Positions 26,277 through 35,104 of a DNA stretch of 36,776 nt are shown here, piece by piece. The stretch comes from an uncultured Prochlorococcus sp. GTDB lineage: Bacteria; Cyanobacteriota; Cyanobacteriia; PCC-6307; Cyanobiaceae. The notes under the pieces were generated by a model. It saw only the letters and a program-made list of their open reading frames with translations. It was not told where the DNA came from and ran no database searches. The stretch is taken from positions 1 to 36,776 of the forward strand of contig CABZHQ010000018.1 in NCBI GenBank assembly GCA_902525585.1. Direction: 5' to 3'. Position 1 is the first letter of the stretch. Every line of letters begins with the position of its first letter. Made by a program: the position numbers and the translations under genes.

Positions 26277-29200
26277 TTATGCAGCATTTGGTAACCCAAG
26301 AACTTGAGTATTAGCACCTCTTGCTTGCGCAACCCCAATTGTTCGTTCAGATGCACTAATCATAGGCCTTCTATGACTTACGACTATAAATTGAGCATTT
26401 GATGACTGATTTGATATTAGTTTTGACAACCTTTCAACATTAATACCGTCTAAAAAACTATCAACCTCGTCTAATGCATAAAAAGGTGAAGGCTTATACT
26501 TTTGCAAAGCAAATAAAAAACTTAAAGCAGTTAACGATTTTTCACCGCCTGACATAGACGCTAATCTTCTGACATTTTTTCCCTTGGGATGAGCCACTAA
26601 AGTTAATCCTCCTTCTAAAGGAGAATTAGGATTTTCAAGTTGAAGAAATCCATCTCCATCAGATAAATTTGCAAAAATTTCTCTAAAATGTCTATCAACT
26701 TCTGAAAATGCTTGCATAAAAGCTTCTTGACGCATCGTAGATACAGTTTCTATTCTCAGTAATAATTCAGATCTTTCATTAGATAGAATTTCTAATTTTT
26801 CTCGCAAACCATTTAATCTCTCAATTAATTCTTCTAATTCATCAAGAGCCAACATATTGACAGGTTCTAAGCTTTCTAGTTTTGCATTTATAATCGAAAT
26901 TTCTGATTGCAAAGATTCAAGACTCTTCCCTTCATATTCTCCAAACTCCGGGGAAGGATTAGGTAGATTTCTTTCATAATTTTCTAATTTTATTTTCTCG
27001 CTCCTCATTTCTTCTTTAAGGGAATGCATATCCCTTTCAAGATATTCAAGCTTTAACAGATAGTTATTATATTCTTGCCTTTTATTTGAAATTGAAGAGT
27101 TTAATTCATCTCTTTTCCTTCTCAATAAACCTAAATTCTTCTCTAGTGAATTTTTTTGATTATCGAGATCTGAAAGTTCTTTTTTAAATTGATCTCTTTT
27201 TTCTATCCATTCACTATGAGAAGTAGCGAGTTGTTTAATAGATTCCTGCAAGTTTTTTTCTTGTAGTAAAGTAATTTTTAATGAATTATTGATACGCTCT
27301 TTATTTAAAGCAAATTGATTCTTTTTATCTAGTAATGTATTTCTCTCTTTAATAAGTAATTCAAGTTTTTTATCAAGATTATTAAAATCGTCATTAAAAG
27401 CTATTAATGATGATTTTTGATTTTTTTCATAATTTGCCTTTTGAATGGTTTGTAATTGATCAAACTTATCGTGATAAGGCTTCAATTGATTTTTTAAATG
27501 ACCTAACTCGTTAACTAATAAATTATTAGCAGTATCAAGTTTATTTAATCTCGATTTACAATCCTCAATTCTTTGCGAGACAGCTTTAAAAGAATCTTGA
27601 TTTACTTCAATTTCTTTATTAAATGAGGCACAATCCTCAATTATTTGACTACGGTTAGAATTTAATATACTAAGTCTATTATTTTTTAGTATCAAATCAT
27701 TATTTGACTCTTTTAAAGCTTCTTCGATAACTAATAATCTCTCTTTTGTAGGACTAGAATCATCAATATCATTATTAATTCCAAACCTATAAGCCAAATC
27801 TTTATTTAACTTGCTGCCTCCTGTAATAGCACCACTTGCTTCTAATAATTCACCACTTAAGGTAACCAACCTATTTTTTTGTGTAGATAACCTAGCTGAG
27901 GATAAGTCTGAAAAAACCAAAGTATCTCCAAAAACATATCGAAAAACATCTGAATAAACTTCATCAAAAGTAATTAGATTTATAGCTTTATCAATAAATC
28001 CATTCTCCCTGTTATTTTCAAATCTTGAAATTGCATAATTCTTTTTTTGACTTTTAATTCTATTTAAAGGTAAAAAAGTTAATCTTCCTGCTTTCTTCTT
28101 TTTAAGAATTTCAATTGCTTTTGCAGCAATATGATCATTATCAACAACAATTTGTCCTAACCTATTTCCAGCAGCAATTTCTAATGCATATCTATTTTTC
28201 TCTTTGACCTCTCCAAGTTGAGCTACATAACCATGTATACCCTCTAATCCTGCCTCTAAGAGAATTCTGAGAGCATATGAACCTCTAGATTCGTTTAAAG
28301 CTTCCTTCCTGCTTTCGAACCTAGATAAATCCTTTTCAAGCCTTAATTGCTCGTTATTTAGCCTTGATTTAGTTTTAATTAATAAATCGATTTCATTTTT
28401 TAAAGAATTAATTTCTGCGCTATTACTTGCTAATTTTTTATTATTTGTATCGGCTGTCTCTTTTTTTCTTTGATTTCCCTGAAAAAGTTTCTGCTTTTCT
28501 AAGTCTAAGGATTTGATCTGTGCTAATATCTCATCTTTTTGAATATTATTTTGAATAGTTTCTTCTTCAATTTTCCTTTTTTTTATTTCCAAAGGATTTA
28601 TTTGACTTTTTATACTTTCAAGCTCAGCATTTAATTTGATACTCTGTTTTGAAAATTCTCCAGATTCTCCAGCCGCATCTGAAAGTTTTTTTCTGGATGA
28701 TTTATGTTTTAAAGTGAGATCATCAATTTGCAAGTTCAATTGATTTAGAAAATTATCATCAAAATTTTCTTGTCTCATCTTTTCTGACTCGATATTCCTC
28801 TTAGAAATTGCAATTTCGTCTCTCTGCTTTTGTAATTTAATACCCTCTTCTTTATTCAACCCTGATATCCTATCGAGTTCTCTCAAGCTTGAATTAATAC
28901 TTCCAATATCAGAATTAACTTTAATCAATTTATCCTCCCCTTTCTCCTTAAGCTCATCAACAAGTATTTTCAAAGCATCTTCTAAAACTGATATTTCTTT
29001 ACTAATAGATTCTTTTTGTTTATTAAATAAGATTTTATTTTTTTCAATTTCACTTTCTTTTTTTTCTATAGATTCAACATGCTTAACTTGTTTTTCAAAA
29101 ATAAGAACTTTCTCTAATTCTATTATTTGTAATAGTTTTGCCTTTAACTCTTTATATCGCTTTGCTTTTTCACATTCTTTTTCAAGCTTATTTTTACTAG

Positions 29201-29867
29201 ATTGCAATTCATTTTCTAAAATTTCACATCTTTCTTGTCTTTCGAAAACGTCATTTAATTTTGCATTAGTTTGTTCTATTCTTGTATCAAAAAGTGCTAC
29301 TCCTGCTAATTCATCAATAAGATTTCTCCTTTCCTTATTATTCATTGATACTATTCTTGTTACATCACCCTGCATAACAACGTTGCTGCCCTCAGGATCA
29401 ACACTAATATCTCTTAATATTCTCTGTATTTGTTGCAAGGTACATTGTTTTCCATCAGAAGTATAAGTAGAAGCATAAGAACCACCTGGCATAAGCCTTA
29501 ATTTTCTAGAAACCACCCATTCTTTTTGACCATTACTGAGGGCAATTTCTTCTTCTTCTAGTTCCAAAGGTGGAAGGTCCTCTCTGGGGGACCAATCTTG
29601 AATATTAAATTTTACTGATACAGATGTTTCTGATGACTTCCCTTCTCTAACTTTAGAGTTATTTATTAAATCTGGTAATCTTTCAGCCCTCATCCCTCTA
29701 CTATTAGCTAAACCTAAACAGAATAAAATTCCATCTAAAATATTACTTTTCCCAGAACCGTTAGGACCAGTAACCACTGTAAAACCTTCTTCAAGAGGAA
29801 TTTTTACATTGCCTCCAAAAGATTTAAAATTTTCAAACTCGACCTGATTGATATGTACCAATCTCAA
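26277..29867 (-). CDS. smc: Chromosome segregation/condensation ATPase SMC
   Basis: Long coiled-coil ATPase that organises the chromosome with ScpAB partners. 1196 residues. N-terminal Walker A GPNGSGKS is at 34-41. A long coiled coil follows (about 170-490), then the hinge (about 515-670, with GLEGIHGYVAQLGEVKEK and KKKAGRLTFLPLNR), a return coiled coil, C-terminal signature SMSGGEKSLTAL (about 1103-1113) and Walker B YALDEVDSFLD (about 1125-1135). No ATG opens the gene: TTG at 29867 or at 29861 is the probable start. scpA and scpB are not in the window. It lies between a phosphoesterase-like gene and a PRC-barrel gene, all minus strand. Confidence 0.96.
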   Translation of the reverse strand: MRLVHINQVEFENFKSFGGNVKIPLEEGFTVVTGPNGSGKSNILDGILFCLGLANSRGMRAERLPDLINNSKVREGKSSETSVSVKFNIQDWSPREDLPPLELEEEEIALSNGQKEWVVSRKLRLMPGGSYASTYTSDGKQCTLQQIQRILRDISVDPEGSNVVMQGDVTRIVSMNNKERRNLIDELAGVALFDTRIEQTNAKLNDVFERQERCEILENELQSSKNKLEKECEKAKRYKELKAKLLQIIELEKVLIFEKQVKHVESIEKKESEIEKNKILFNKQKESISKEISVLEDALKILVDELKEKGEDKLIKVNSDIGSINSSLRELDRISGLNKEEGIKLQKQRDEIAISKRNIESEKMRQENFDDNFLNQLNLQIDDLTLKHKSSRKKLSDAAGESGEFSKQSIKLNAELESIKSQINPLEIKKRKIEEETIQNNIQKDEILAQIKSLDLEKQKLFQGNQRKKETADTNNKKLASNSAEINSLKNEIDLLIKTKSRLNNEQLRLEKDLSRFESRKEALNESRGSYALRILLEAGLEGIHGYVAQLGEVKEKNRYALEIAAGNRLGQIVVDNDHIAAKAIEILKKKKAGRLTFLPLNRIKSQKKNYAISRFENNRENGFIDKAINLITFDEVYSDVFRYVFGDTLVFSDLSSARLSTQKNRLVTLSGELLEASGAITGGSKLNKDLAYRFGINNDIDDSSPTKERLLVIEEALKESNNDLILKNNRLSILNSNRSQIIEDCASFNKEIEVNQDSFKAVSQRIEDCKSRLNKLDTANNLLVNELGHLKNQLKPYHDKFDQLQTIQKANYEKNQKSSLIAFNDDFNNLDKKLELLIKERNTLLDKKNQFALNKERINNSLKITLLQEKNLQESIKQLATSHSEWIEKRDQFKKELSDLDNQKNSLEKNLGLLRRKRDELNSSISNKRQEYNNYLLKLEYLERDMHSLKEEMRSEKIKLENYERNLPNPSPEFGEYEGKSLESLQSEISIINAKLESLEPVNMLALDELEELIERLNGLREKLEILSNERSELLLRIETVSTMRQEAFMQAFSEVDRHFREIFANLSDGDGFLQLENPNSPLEGGLTLVAHPKGKNVRRLASMSGGEKSLTALSFLFALQKYKPSPFYALDEVDSFLDGINVERLSKLISNQSSNAQFIVVSHRRPMISASERTIGVAQARGANTQVLGLPNAA

Positions 29868-29943
29868 GTCTCAATAGCTAAATAAGAATAACTAATTTGC
29901 AAAAATTCTCAATAGAAATATTACGTTTATTTATAAATTAATA

Positions 29944-30306
29944 TTAATAATCTTTGCTCAATCTACAAGAATTACCCGAAATTTCAAACAAACCATTAAG
30001 AAGTTCACCATCCAAAATGAATCGATAATATTCAGAGTCCAATTTATCAGAAACGTTTTTAAATATTCCATGATCAATTCTTTTTACAAACCCTCTATTA
30101 TCAGAAAATTCGTGTTCTATCCTGGATAGCCATACAAGCCTATGATTTGGCTGCTGAATAATTTCTATAGAAGCTTGATTGAATAAAGGTAGTTTGAAAA
30201 ATTTCCAAGTTAAACAATCTATTCCATTTTCAACAAGAAAATCATAATGAATATCTACAGATTTAGCAAAATAAACTTTATGTTCAAGCAAAACCCATTT
30301 ATTCAT
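29944..30306 (-). CDS. Small protein resembling the LigD 3'-phosphoesterase (DNA polymerase ligase N-terminal) domain
   Basis: 120 residues, ATG start. Pattern matches the domain used in LigD and in free-standing bacterial versions: LLEHK (His9), DIHYDFLVE (His20, Asp22), TWKF, then PNHRLVWL (His55) and NRGFVKRIDHGIF. His9, His20, Asp22 and His55 line up with the Mn-binding and catalytic residues of Pseudomonas LigD (His42, His48, Asp50, His84). The Arg52 and Tyr88 positions are Leu24 and Trp59, as I recall for the stand-alone family. The LigD domain trims 3'-phosphate and ribonucleotide ends for end joining; no ligase or polymerase domain is attached. Family assignment is by eye, activity is inferred. 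76 bp upstream of smc, same strand. Confidence 0.6.
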   Translation of the reverse strand: MNKWVLLEHKVYFAKSVDIHYDFLVENGIDCLTWKFFKLPLFNQASIEIIQQPNHRLVWLSRIEHEFSDNRGFVKRIDHGIFKNVSDKLDSEYYRFILDGELLNGLFEISGNSCRLSKDY

Positions 30307-30389
30307 TATCTAGTTGATAAATAAATCGAATCAATTTTCAATACAAAGTTGAGATAAAGATATATTTTCTTATAGATGGTTACTGTTAT

Positions 30390-30545
30390 TTAATTACCTG
30401 CATCAGGTACAAATCTTAAAGCAATGAATAGCAAACTACCAGCTCCTGCAATAGCTGCAGCTACTAATCCAAAATCTGTAGGGATTGTGCGAGATGCAAA
30501 AATTAATGATGCAAATGTAATATCCATGATGAAATTTAAACTCAT
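30390..30545 (-). CDS. Small single-helix membrane protein, 51 residues (or 45 from Met7)
   Basis: ATG at 30545 to TAA at 30390-30392; an internal ATG at 30527 gives 45 residues starting MDITFASLIF. A helix of about 20 residues, TDFGLVAAAIAGAGSLLFIA, is preceded by ASRTIP and followed by LRFVPDAGN. Gly/Ala-rich packing resembles small photosystem or NDH subunits, but it does not match PsaM, PsbK, PsbY, PsbZ or Ycf12 as I remember them, so no name is given. The reading frame is isolated, with 83 and 170 bp gaps on either side. Codon use looks normal for the window. Confidence 0.6.
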   Translation of the reverse strand: MSLNFIMDITFASLIFASRTIPTDFGLVAAAIAGAGSLLFIALRFVPDAGN

Positions 30546-30715
30546 TTAATAAATTCAGTAATAGCTTAACAAAACCTTCTAACAGAACAGAGTAGATAAA
30601 TAAAATGTAAATAAACTTTTATATGTTTTTATTCTATATAAATCGCACAATTCTTTAGATAAGGGTTCCAAATTAAGAAAATAGGGTCTAATCTTAAAAT
30701 AAATAAGTTTTAATA

Positions 30716-31177
30716 ATGGAGACTTACCATCCTCCCAAAGAAGTAGAAGAAAAAAAAGATAACTCTGATCTTCCTGAAAAAGAAGTTATCTCAGAAAAAT
30801 GGTTACTTGAAAAGATTGACAGTTTAATACCTTTAATAAAAGAAAAATGGCCTAACATTGCACAACAAACCCTTGAAGCCACAAAAGGGAGTATTGATGA
30901 TTTAGTTGAAGTGATAGCTAGCCATAATGGAACCTCAGCAATTGGAATAAAAAGCCAACTATTTGAAATCATTGATTCTATAAGAGAAAACAATTGGGAA
31001 ATATCAGAAAAAATTGAGCCTATAGAAAGTCAATTAGAAGAATTATTAGAAGAACTGAACAATACACTTAGACCCAAAATAGAAAGTCCAATAAGACAAA
31101 AACCACTATTATCTATTGCTATTGCGGCTGGTATTGGTTTACTAATAGGAACTCTCCTAAACAGTGGCAGAAAATAA
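30716..31177 (+). CDS. YqjD/ElaB-like (DUF883-type) membrane-anchored protein
   Basis: 153 residues, ATG start. A charged N-terminal half (METYHPPKEVEEKKDN...) is followed by amphipathic helices with SQLEELLEELNNTLRPKIE and a C-terminal membrane helix LLSIAIAAGIGLLIGTLL ending SGRK. The architecture, soluble helical region plus C-terminal glycine-zipper helix, resembles YqjD/ElaB proteins, which bind ribosomes and membrane in E. coli. Similarity is architectural. It overlaps or abuts the next gene, a holin-like protein, the same pairing as yqjD-yqjE. Confidence 0.65.
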   Translation: METYHPPKEVEEKKDNSDLPEKEVISEKWLLEKIDSLIPLIKEKWPNIAQQTLEATKGSIDDLVEVIASHNGTSAIGIKSQLFEIIDSIRENNWEISEKIEPIESQLEELLEELNNTLRPKIESPIRQKPLLSIAIAAGIGLLIGTLLNSGRK

Positions 31178-31178
31178 T

Positions 31179-31565
31179 ATGGAAAAACCCAAAAATAAAA
31201 ACTTTGCAAATACAGCTTCTAGAATTTCGGCTATCGCAAGTTCAGTGATGGATTTACACGTGAGAATAGCTCTTCAAGAAGTGGATAGAGAAAAAAGAAG
31301 ATTAATTAGTGGTGGAATATTTCTGGCAATTGGAAGCACATTACTATTATTAGTACTAATTTGCATTCATATTATTTTTTATCTTTTTCTAAAAAATTAT
31401 AATAACTGGAATATTGAATATAATTTATTGCTAATAATATTTATCGATTTATTTCTTGCAGGCTTAAGTTTGAAGCTTGGAGGAAAATTAGCAAAAGGAC
31501 CATATCTTCCTCAAACATTAGAGGGTTTAGGCAAGACAACAAAAGCAGTTTTAGGCAAAAAATAA
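31179..31565 (+). CDS. Holin-X/YqjE-like small membrane protein
   Basis: 128 residues from ATG 31179, one base after the preceding stop; the frame opens at GTG 31164 inside the upstream gene. N-terminal helix with NTASRISAIASSVMDLHVRIALQEVDREKRR (amphipathic, basic end), then two membrane segments at about 44-70 and 82-100, and a short basic C-terminus. This is the layout of phage-holin superfamily III / YqjE proteins found in many non-phage contexts. There is no lysis gene nearby, so holin function is not suggested. It ends 1 bp from the convergent methyltransferase. Confidence 0.65.
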   Translation: MEKPKNKNFANTASRISAIASSVMDLHVRIALQEVDREKRRLISGGIFLAIGSTLLLLVLICIHIIFYLFLKNYNNWNIEYNLLLIIFIDLFLAGLSLKLGGKLAKGPYLPQTLEGLGKTTKAVLGKK

Positions 31566-31566
31566 A

Positions 31567-32691
31567 TTACCTAATTAAATACTTTATCCATCTACAATCT
31601 ATCCCCCCATTACTAACAGGAATTTTCAATGAAGATTTCATTTTCAAATATTTTGTTAGTTTTGGATTTCCACTTAACAGCCAAAATTCCCAACCTGAAA
31701 AATTATTCTTTAGGAAGATTCCCATTTCTTCGTATAAACAAATCAATTCATTTTCATCGCCTAATTTTTTGCCGTATGGAGGATTACATATGATTATCCC
31801 AGGCGTGCAACTTAATTGAAGTTTCAAAAAATCATTATTTATAAGCTCAATATAATTTTGGAGTCCAGCTAATGATATATTTAAATTCGCCTGCTCAAAA
31901 ACCTTTTTATTAATTTCACACCCTATTATTGGTGGTAATTTTTCATAATTTATAATTTTATTTTTTGCCTTATTTTTTTCATTAAGATAAATATCTTTCT
32001 TAAAGTCCAACCAATTCTCAAAAAGATATACTTGATCAATATTTATGGGAACTCCAAGGAATTGGTTGACTGCCTCAATTAAAAAAGTTCCTGAGCCACA
32101 CATAAAATCTATTAATGGAACTTTGCCATTCCATTGAGTCATATTTATTAATCCCGAAGCTAAATTTTCTTTTAATGGAGCATTTCCAATTGCTGGTCTA
32201 TAGCCTCTTTTATGTAAGCTTTCTACACTGCTTTGAAGACTGAGAATTGCTTTATTATTATTTAAGTGCAGATGAATTATAAAATCAGGATTATCTAGAG
32301 AAATATTTGATCTTTTATTCCAAACTGCCTCTTGCAAATCAGTTATAGAATTTTTTACTTCAAGAGCAGTGAAATGAGTATGACTTAAAGAAGATGTTCT
32401 TCCAGTTACTTGAACATTAAACGTTTTATCAAAGTGCAACCAATTTAACCAATCAAATGAATCTCTAACCCCTGCATATAAAGATTGCTTGTCATAGCAA
32501 TTAAAACTTGCAATTTCTCTATAAAAACGAAAAGCTAATCTGGAGTAGAAATGAACTCTATAAAAAGTTTCAAAATCACATTCAAAATTAATAAATCTTT
32601 TATAAGTCTTAATATTAAAACCGCCTAAATTTGAAATTTCTTCTGCTAAGGATTTCTCTAGTCCCTCCGGAGATGATGCCACCACATTCAT
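31567..32691 (-). CDS. THUMP-domain class I RNA methyltransferase (RlmL N-terminal / YpsC-like)
   Basis: 374 residues from ATG 32691 (the frame continues two codons to a TTG). N-terminal THUMP/ferredoxin-like RNA-binding region (about 1-160, VVASSPEGLEKSLAEEI and RFINFECDFETFYRVHFYSR). A Rossmann methyltransferase domain follows with SAM motif MCGSGTFLIEA (about 195-205), GCEIN, and catalytic NPPYGK (about 296-301). The N-P-P-Y motif indicates amino-N methylation; the family makes m2G in 23S rRNA, for example G2445 by E. coli RlmL. The second, RlmK-like domain of E. coli is absent. Often annotated as an N6-adenine DNA methylase, which is probably wrong. Confidence 0.88.
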   Translation of the reverse strand: MNVVASSPEGLEKSLAEEISNLGGFNIKTYKRFINFECDFETFYRVHFYSRLAFRFYREIASFNCYDKQSLYAGVRDSFDWLNWLHFDKTFNVQVTGRTSSLSHTHFTALEVKNSITDLQEAVWNKRSNISLDNPDFIIHLHLNNNKAILSLQSSVESLHKRGYRPAIGNAPLKENLASGLINMTQWNGKVPLIDFMCGSGTFLIEAVNQFLGVPINIDQVYLFENWLDFKKDIYLNEKNKAKNKIINYEKLPPIIGCEINKKVFEQANLNISLAGLQNYIELINNDFLKLQLSCTPGIIICNPPYGKKLGDENELICLYEEMGIFLKNNFSGWEFWLLSGNPKLTKYLKMKSSLKIPVSNGGIDCRWIKYLIR

Positions 32692-32757
32692 ATACAAAAA
32701 ACTTAATAAAAAAACTATTCAATAACCATTTTGCCTGTCAGAATATAAATGTCCAAT

Positions 32758-33012
32758 TGGACTAGGTGATCTCAACCGATGTTTCGGACAGCGGTTCGAT
32801 TCCGCTCAACTCCACTATTTGGGGTTGTAATGGTTTCGACGGGGCATAAGGAAGGTGACTGAAGCCGGCTCGGTTAGAGCGAAAACACAAACGCTAACAA
32901 AATCGTTAGTTTCTCCCGTCAAACAGCACCAGTTGCTGCTTGATCCTAAAGGAGATGGGGTCATATCAGCCTTATCAACCAAATGATACGCGGAGTCTGG
33001 AAGGACTCTTCT
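32758..33012 (+). ncRNA. ssrA: Permuted two-piece tmRNA (ssrA), tag ANKIVSFSRQTAPVAA
   Basis: Rescues stalled ribosomes. The 3' acceptor piece comes first: T-arm GCGGTTCGATTCCGC (about 32791-32805) and 3' acceptor strand CAACTCC with discriminator A (32807-32814). After a 6-bp spacer (32815-32820) the coding piece begins at 32821 with GGGGTTG, which pairs with CAACTCC (one G-U). GGGGCAT (32841-32847) can pair with ATGTTTC (about 32779-32785) as helix P2. The tag frame runs from GCT at 32893 to TGA at 32941-32943 and encodes ANKIVSFSRQTAPVAA. Gene order acceptor-then-coding means the precursor is cut into two RNAs. The outer ends are approximate; CCA is added afterwards. Confidence 0.93.
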
Positions 33013-33020
33013 TTTTTTTA
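32993..33020 (+). terminator. Rho-independent terminator at the end of ssrA
   Basis: Stem GAGTC (32993-32997), loop TGGAAG, stem GACTC (33004-33008), then a T-rich run (TTCTTTTTTTT) to 33019. It may overlap the 3' end of the coding piece of tmRNA. This is the only clear hairpin-plus-T-tract seen in the window. Confidence 0.6.
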
Positions 33021-33172
33021 ATAACTAAAAAGTTGTAATAGATAATTTATATTTGTGTAAATATTGCTGCAATAGCTTGTATTAAAAAGAATTTTTTTAA
33101 TTTTATAAGTATAAATACTGAGAAGATCGGTTTTAAATTAACTTATCTTATTAAAAACTCCAATCTTGCAAA

Positions 33173-33310
33173 ATGGAACCTAATAAAAAACTAAATGACT
33201 TGATAATAAATCTTAAACCTAAAGTTATTAGATTCACTGGTGAAAAATTTCCCACTGAACTCTGGAATAGTGGTTATGAAATAAAAAAAAATAAGAAGAT
33301 ATCTACCTAA
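33173..33310 (+). CDS. Small ORF, 45 residues, unknown function
   Basis: ATG at 33173 to TAA at 33308-33310. MEPNKKLNDLIINLKPKVIR then a Lys-rich end (EIKKNKKIST); soluble and strongly basic. A TATAAA-type hexamer lies about 60 bp upstream. The stop is 9 bp from the convergent aldo/keto reductase stop, matching the tight convergent spacing of real genes in this window. No family recognised; coding status is probable, not certain. Confidence 0.5.
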   Translation: MEPNKKLNDLIINLKPKVIRFTGEKFPTELWNSGYEIKKNKKIST

Positions 33311-33319
33311 AAAATTTAA

Positions 33320-34282
33320 TTAAATACTCGAAAAAAGATTTTTAGGCATTTTTTTTGAACAATTTTTTGAAGCTTCCTGAAGTAAATTAAATTCATTTTT
33401 ATTCAAATTCCACTTGAATACATTCGATACATCTATAACTTGAGATTTTTTTCGCATTCCAACGAGTGGAATAGTTCCTTGATAACAACACCAATTAATT
33501 GCTACTTGAGCTTGGGAAACTGATCTTTGATTCGCAATCCTTTTTAGACACTTCCGCAATTCATATGTTGGTTTTTTATAGTTTTCAAATAAGGCATTAC
33601 GAATAAAACTTTTTTCTCTATTTTCCTCTTTATCTGGATCAATACAAAGTATTCCAAAGGATAAAGGACTATAAGCAAAGAAATCAATATTATTTTCTTC
33701 GCAAATTTTTTTTACCTGATATTGTTTTTCTAAGTCTGGAGCAAGCAAAGAAAACTGTATCTGAACGCTTTTCAGCCTCTGATCTCTTTTTGCCAAGAAA
33801 TTAATTAATTTTATTAACCTTCGAGGACCTATATTTGATAAGCCAATTTGAAAATCAAAGCCACGGTCTTTTAAATTGCAAAGATTATTCAAAAGACCTA
33901 ATTCCTGCCAAGGATTGTATTTTGCGGTAGACCAATGTAATTGCACTATATCTAATTTGTTATTAAGTCTTTCTAAACTTTTCAAAAATGGTTTATTAAA
34001 ACCTTTGTCACCGATTCTCCAGGGATAAGGTGCAAGTTTTGTTGCTACTTGAATTCTTTTTTTCTTTGCTGAAGAAGTATTTAGTAAAAATTTGCCTATC
34101 AATAATTCACTTCTACCTTGAAGATTCCCAGTACCGTAAGAATCTGCAGTATCAATAAGATCAAAGCCTCTTCGTAACGCTTCATTATATGTCTCACGCA
34201 AATCATCATCATTTGTAGATTGGTAATTCCAAAAAAGCTTATTTCCCCAAGACCAAGTACCTAATCCAATTCTTTTATTCAC
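33320..34282 (-). CDS. Aldo/keto reductase
   Basis: NADPH-dependent reductase of carbonyl compounds with a TIM barrel. 320 residues from a GTG at 34282. The catalytic tetrad is intact: Asp44 and Tyr49 in DLIDTADSYG, Lys82 in VATKLAP, His116 in VQLHWS. The C-terminal cofactor region has QVAINWCCYQGTIPLVGMRK. Closest to the YakC/AKR11-13-like and plastid AKR group by pattern; substrate unknown. Stands alone, divergent from the ParA gene over 150 bp. Confidence 0.9.
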   Translation of the reverse strand: MNKRIGLGTWSWGNKLFWNYQSTNDDDLRETYNEALRRGFDLIDTADSYGTGNLQGRSELLIGKFLLNTSSAKKKRIQVATKLAPYPWRIGDKGFNKPFLKSLERLNNKLDIVQLHWSTAKYNPWQELGLLNNLCNLKDRGFDFQIGLSNIGPRRLIKLINFLAKRDQRLKSVQIQFSLLAPDLEKQYQVKKICEENNIDFFAYSPLSFGILCIDPDKEENREKSFIRNALFENYKKPTYELRKCLKRIANQRSVSQAQVAINWCCYQGTIPLVGMRKKSQVIDVSNVFKWNLNKNEFNLLQEASKNCSKKMPKNLFSSI

Positions 34283-34432
34283 TAGCCTATTTAAATAAGG
34301 AACTTTATAAGGTTATCTAAAAATATTAACCTCTTTAAAATATTTCAAAAAATAAGTTTTAAAGCATTAAAAATCAATTTCTCTTGACATTAAGAAATTA
34401 TTCTCCAAAGTAAGAGAAATAAAAATAAAAAA

Positions 34433-35104
34433 TTGTTCATTACCGTTTGCGGTCAAAAAGGGGGTGTGGCCAAGACCTGCACAAGTATTCACCTTGCTAG
34501 TGTTTGGCATTCTGAAGGTAAAAATGTTTGCATAGTCGATGCCGACAAGAACAGGTCTGCGTTAGCGTATGCATCAAGAGGCAATCTTCCATTTCCAGTT
34601 TTCCCCGTCAGTTCAGCTGCTAAAGCATCAAGATCATCAGAAATTGTAATAACTGATGGTCAGGCTAGCAGTGATCAAGAAGAACTTAAACACTTAGCTT
34701 ATGGTTCAGATTTAGTTATCTTACCTACAACTGCAAAAGCAAGATCAGTAGAATTAACTGTTGAACTTGCGAATTTATTAACTAACTTAAAAGTTAACCA
34801 TGCAGTAGTTATTGTAAAAGTTGATTTTAGACAGCAAAAAGCAGCGCAACAAGCCAAGGCAGCTCTAGAAAATTTTGGTCTATATGTTTTTGATACATTT
34901 ATACCCTTACTTTCAGCATTTGATAAAGCAGAAGCCTCTGGTAATGCTGTATTTGAAGCTGTAGACGATTTAGGTAGATCAGATCCTCGTCGAATGACGG
35001 GCTGGTCTGCTTATTGTTCAATTGCCTCACAAATTCCATGCCTGATTTCGAAGCCCTCATCCGACACCAACAACTTAAACAACCATCAACCAATCAGCGC
35101 TTAA
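34433..35104 (+). CDS. ParA/MinD-superfamily ATPase
   Basis: 223 residues from a TTG at 34433; no ATG lies upstream of the Walker motif, so a non-ATG start is required. Deviant Walker A KGGVAKT at 9-15 (Ala where Gly is usual), then DADKNRSA at 36-43 (ParA switch I). The LVILPTTAKARSVELTVELANLL segment and VKVDFRQQKAAQQAKAALE match short ParA proteins that use nonspecific DNA or membrane as track. No parB or parS-like repeat is adjacent. A TTGACA hexamer at 34384-34389 upstream lacks a good -10 partner. The 3' end overlaps the next gene by 67 bp. Confidence 0.88.
   Translation: MFITVCGQKGGVAKTCTSIHLASVWHSEGKNVCIVDADKNRSALAYASRGNLPFPVFPVSSAAKASRSSEIVITDGQASSDQEELKHLAYGSDLVILPTTAKARSVELTVELANLLTNLKVNHAVVIVKVDFRQQKAAQQAKAALENFGLYVFDTFIPLLSAFDKAEASGNAVFEAVDDLGRSDPRRMTGWSAYCSIASQIPCLISKPSSDTNNLNNHQPISA

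Noticed and set aside
31179..31565. Phage holin indicating a prophage
   Set aside because: No lysis, capsid or integrase genes are nearby; YqjE-like holin-superfamily proteins are common chromosomal genes.
31567..32691. DNA N6-adenine methylase of a restriction system partnered with the SRA-HNH enzyme
   Set aside because: The N-terminal THUMP-type region and length indicate an rRNA methyltransferase; it lies among core genes 3 kb away.
34384..34416. TTGACA-based promoter for the ParA gene
   Set aside because: TTGACA at 34384 is present but no acceptable -10 lies 16-19 bp downstream.
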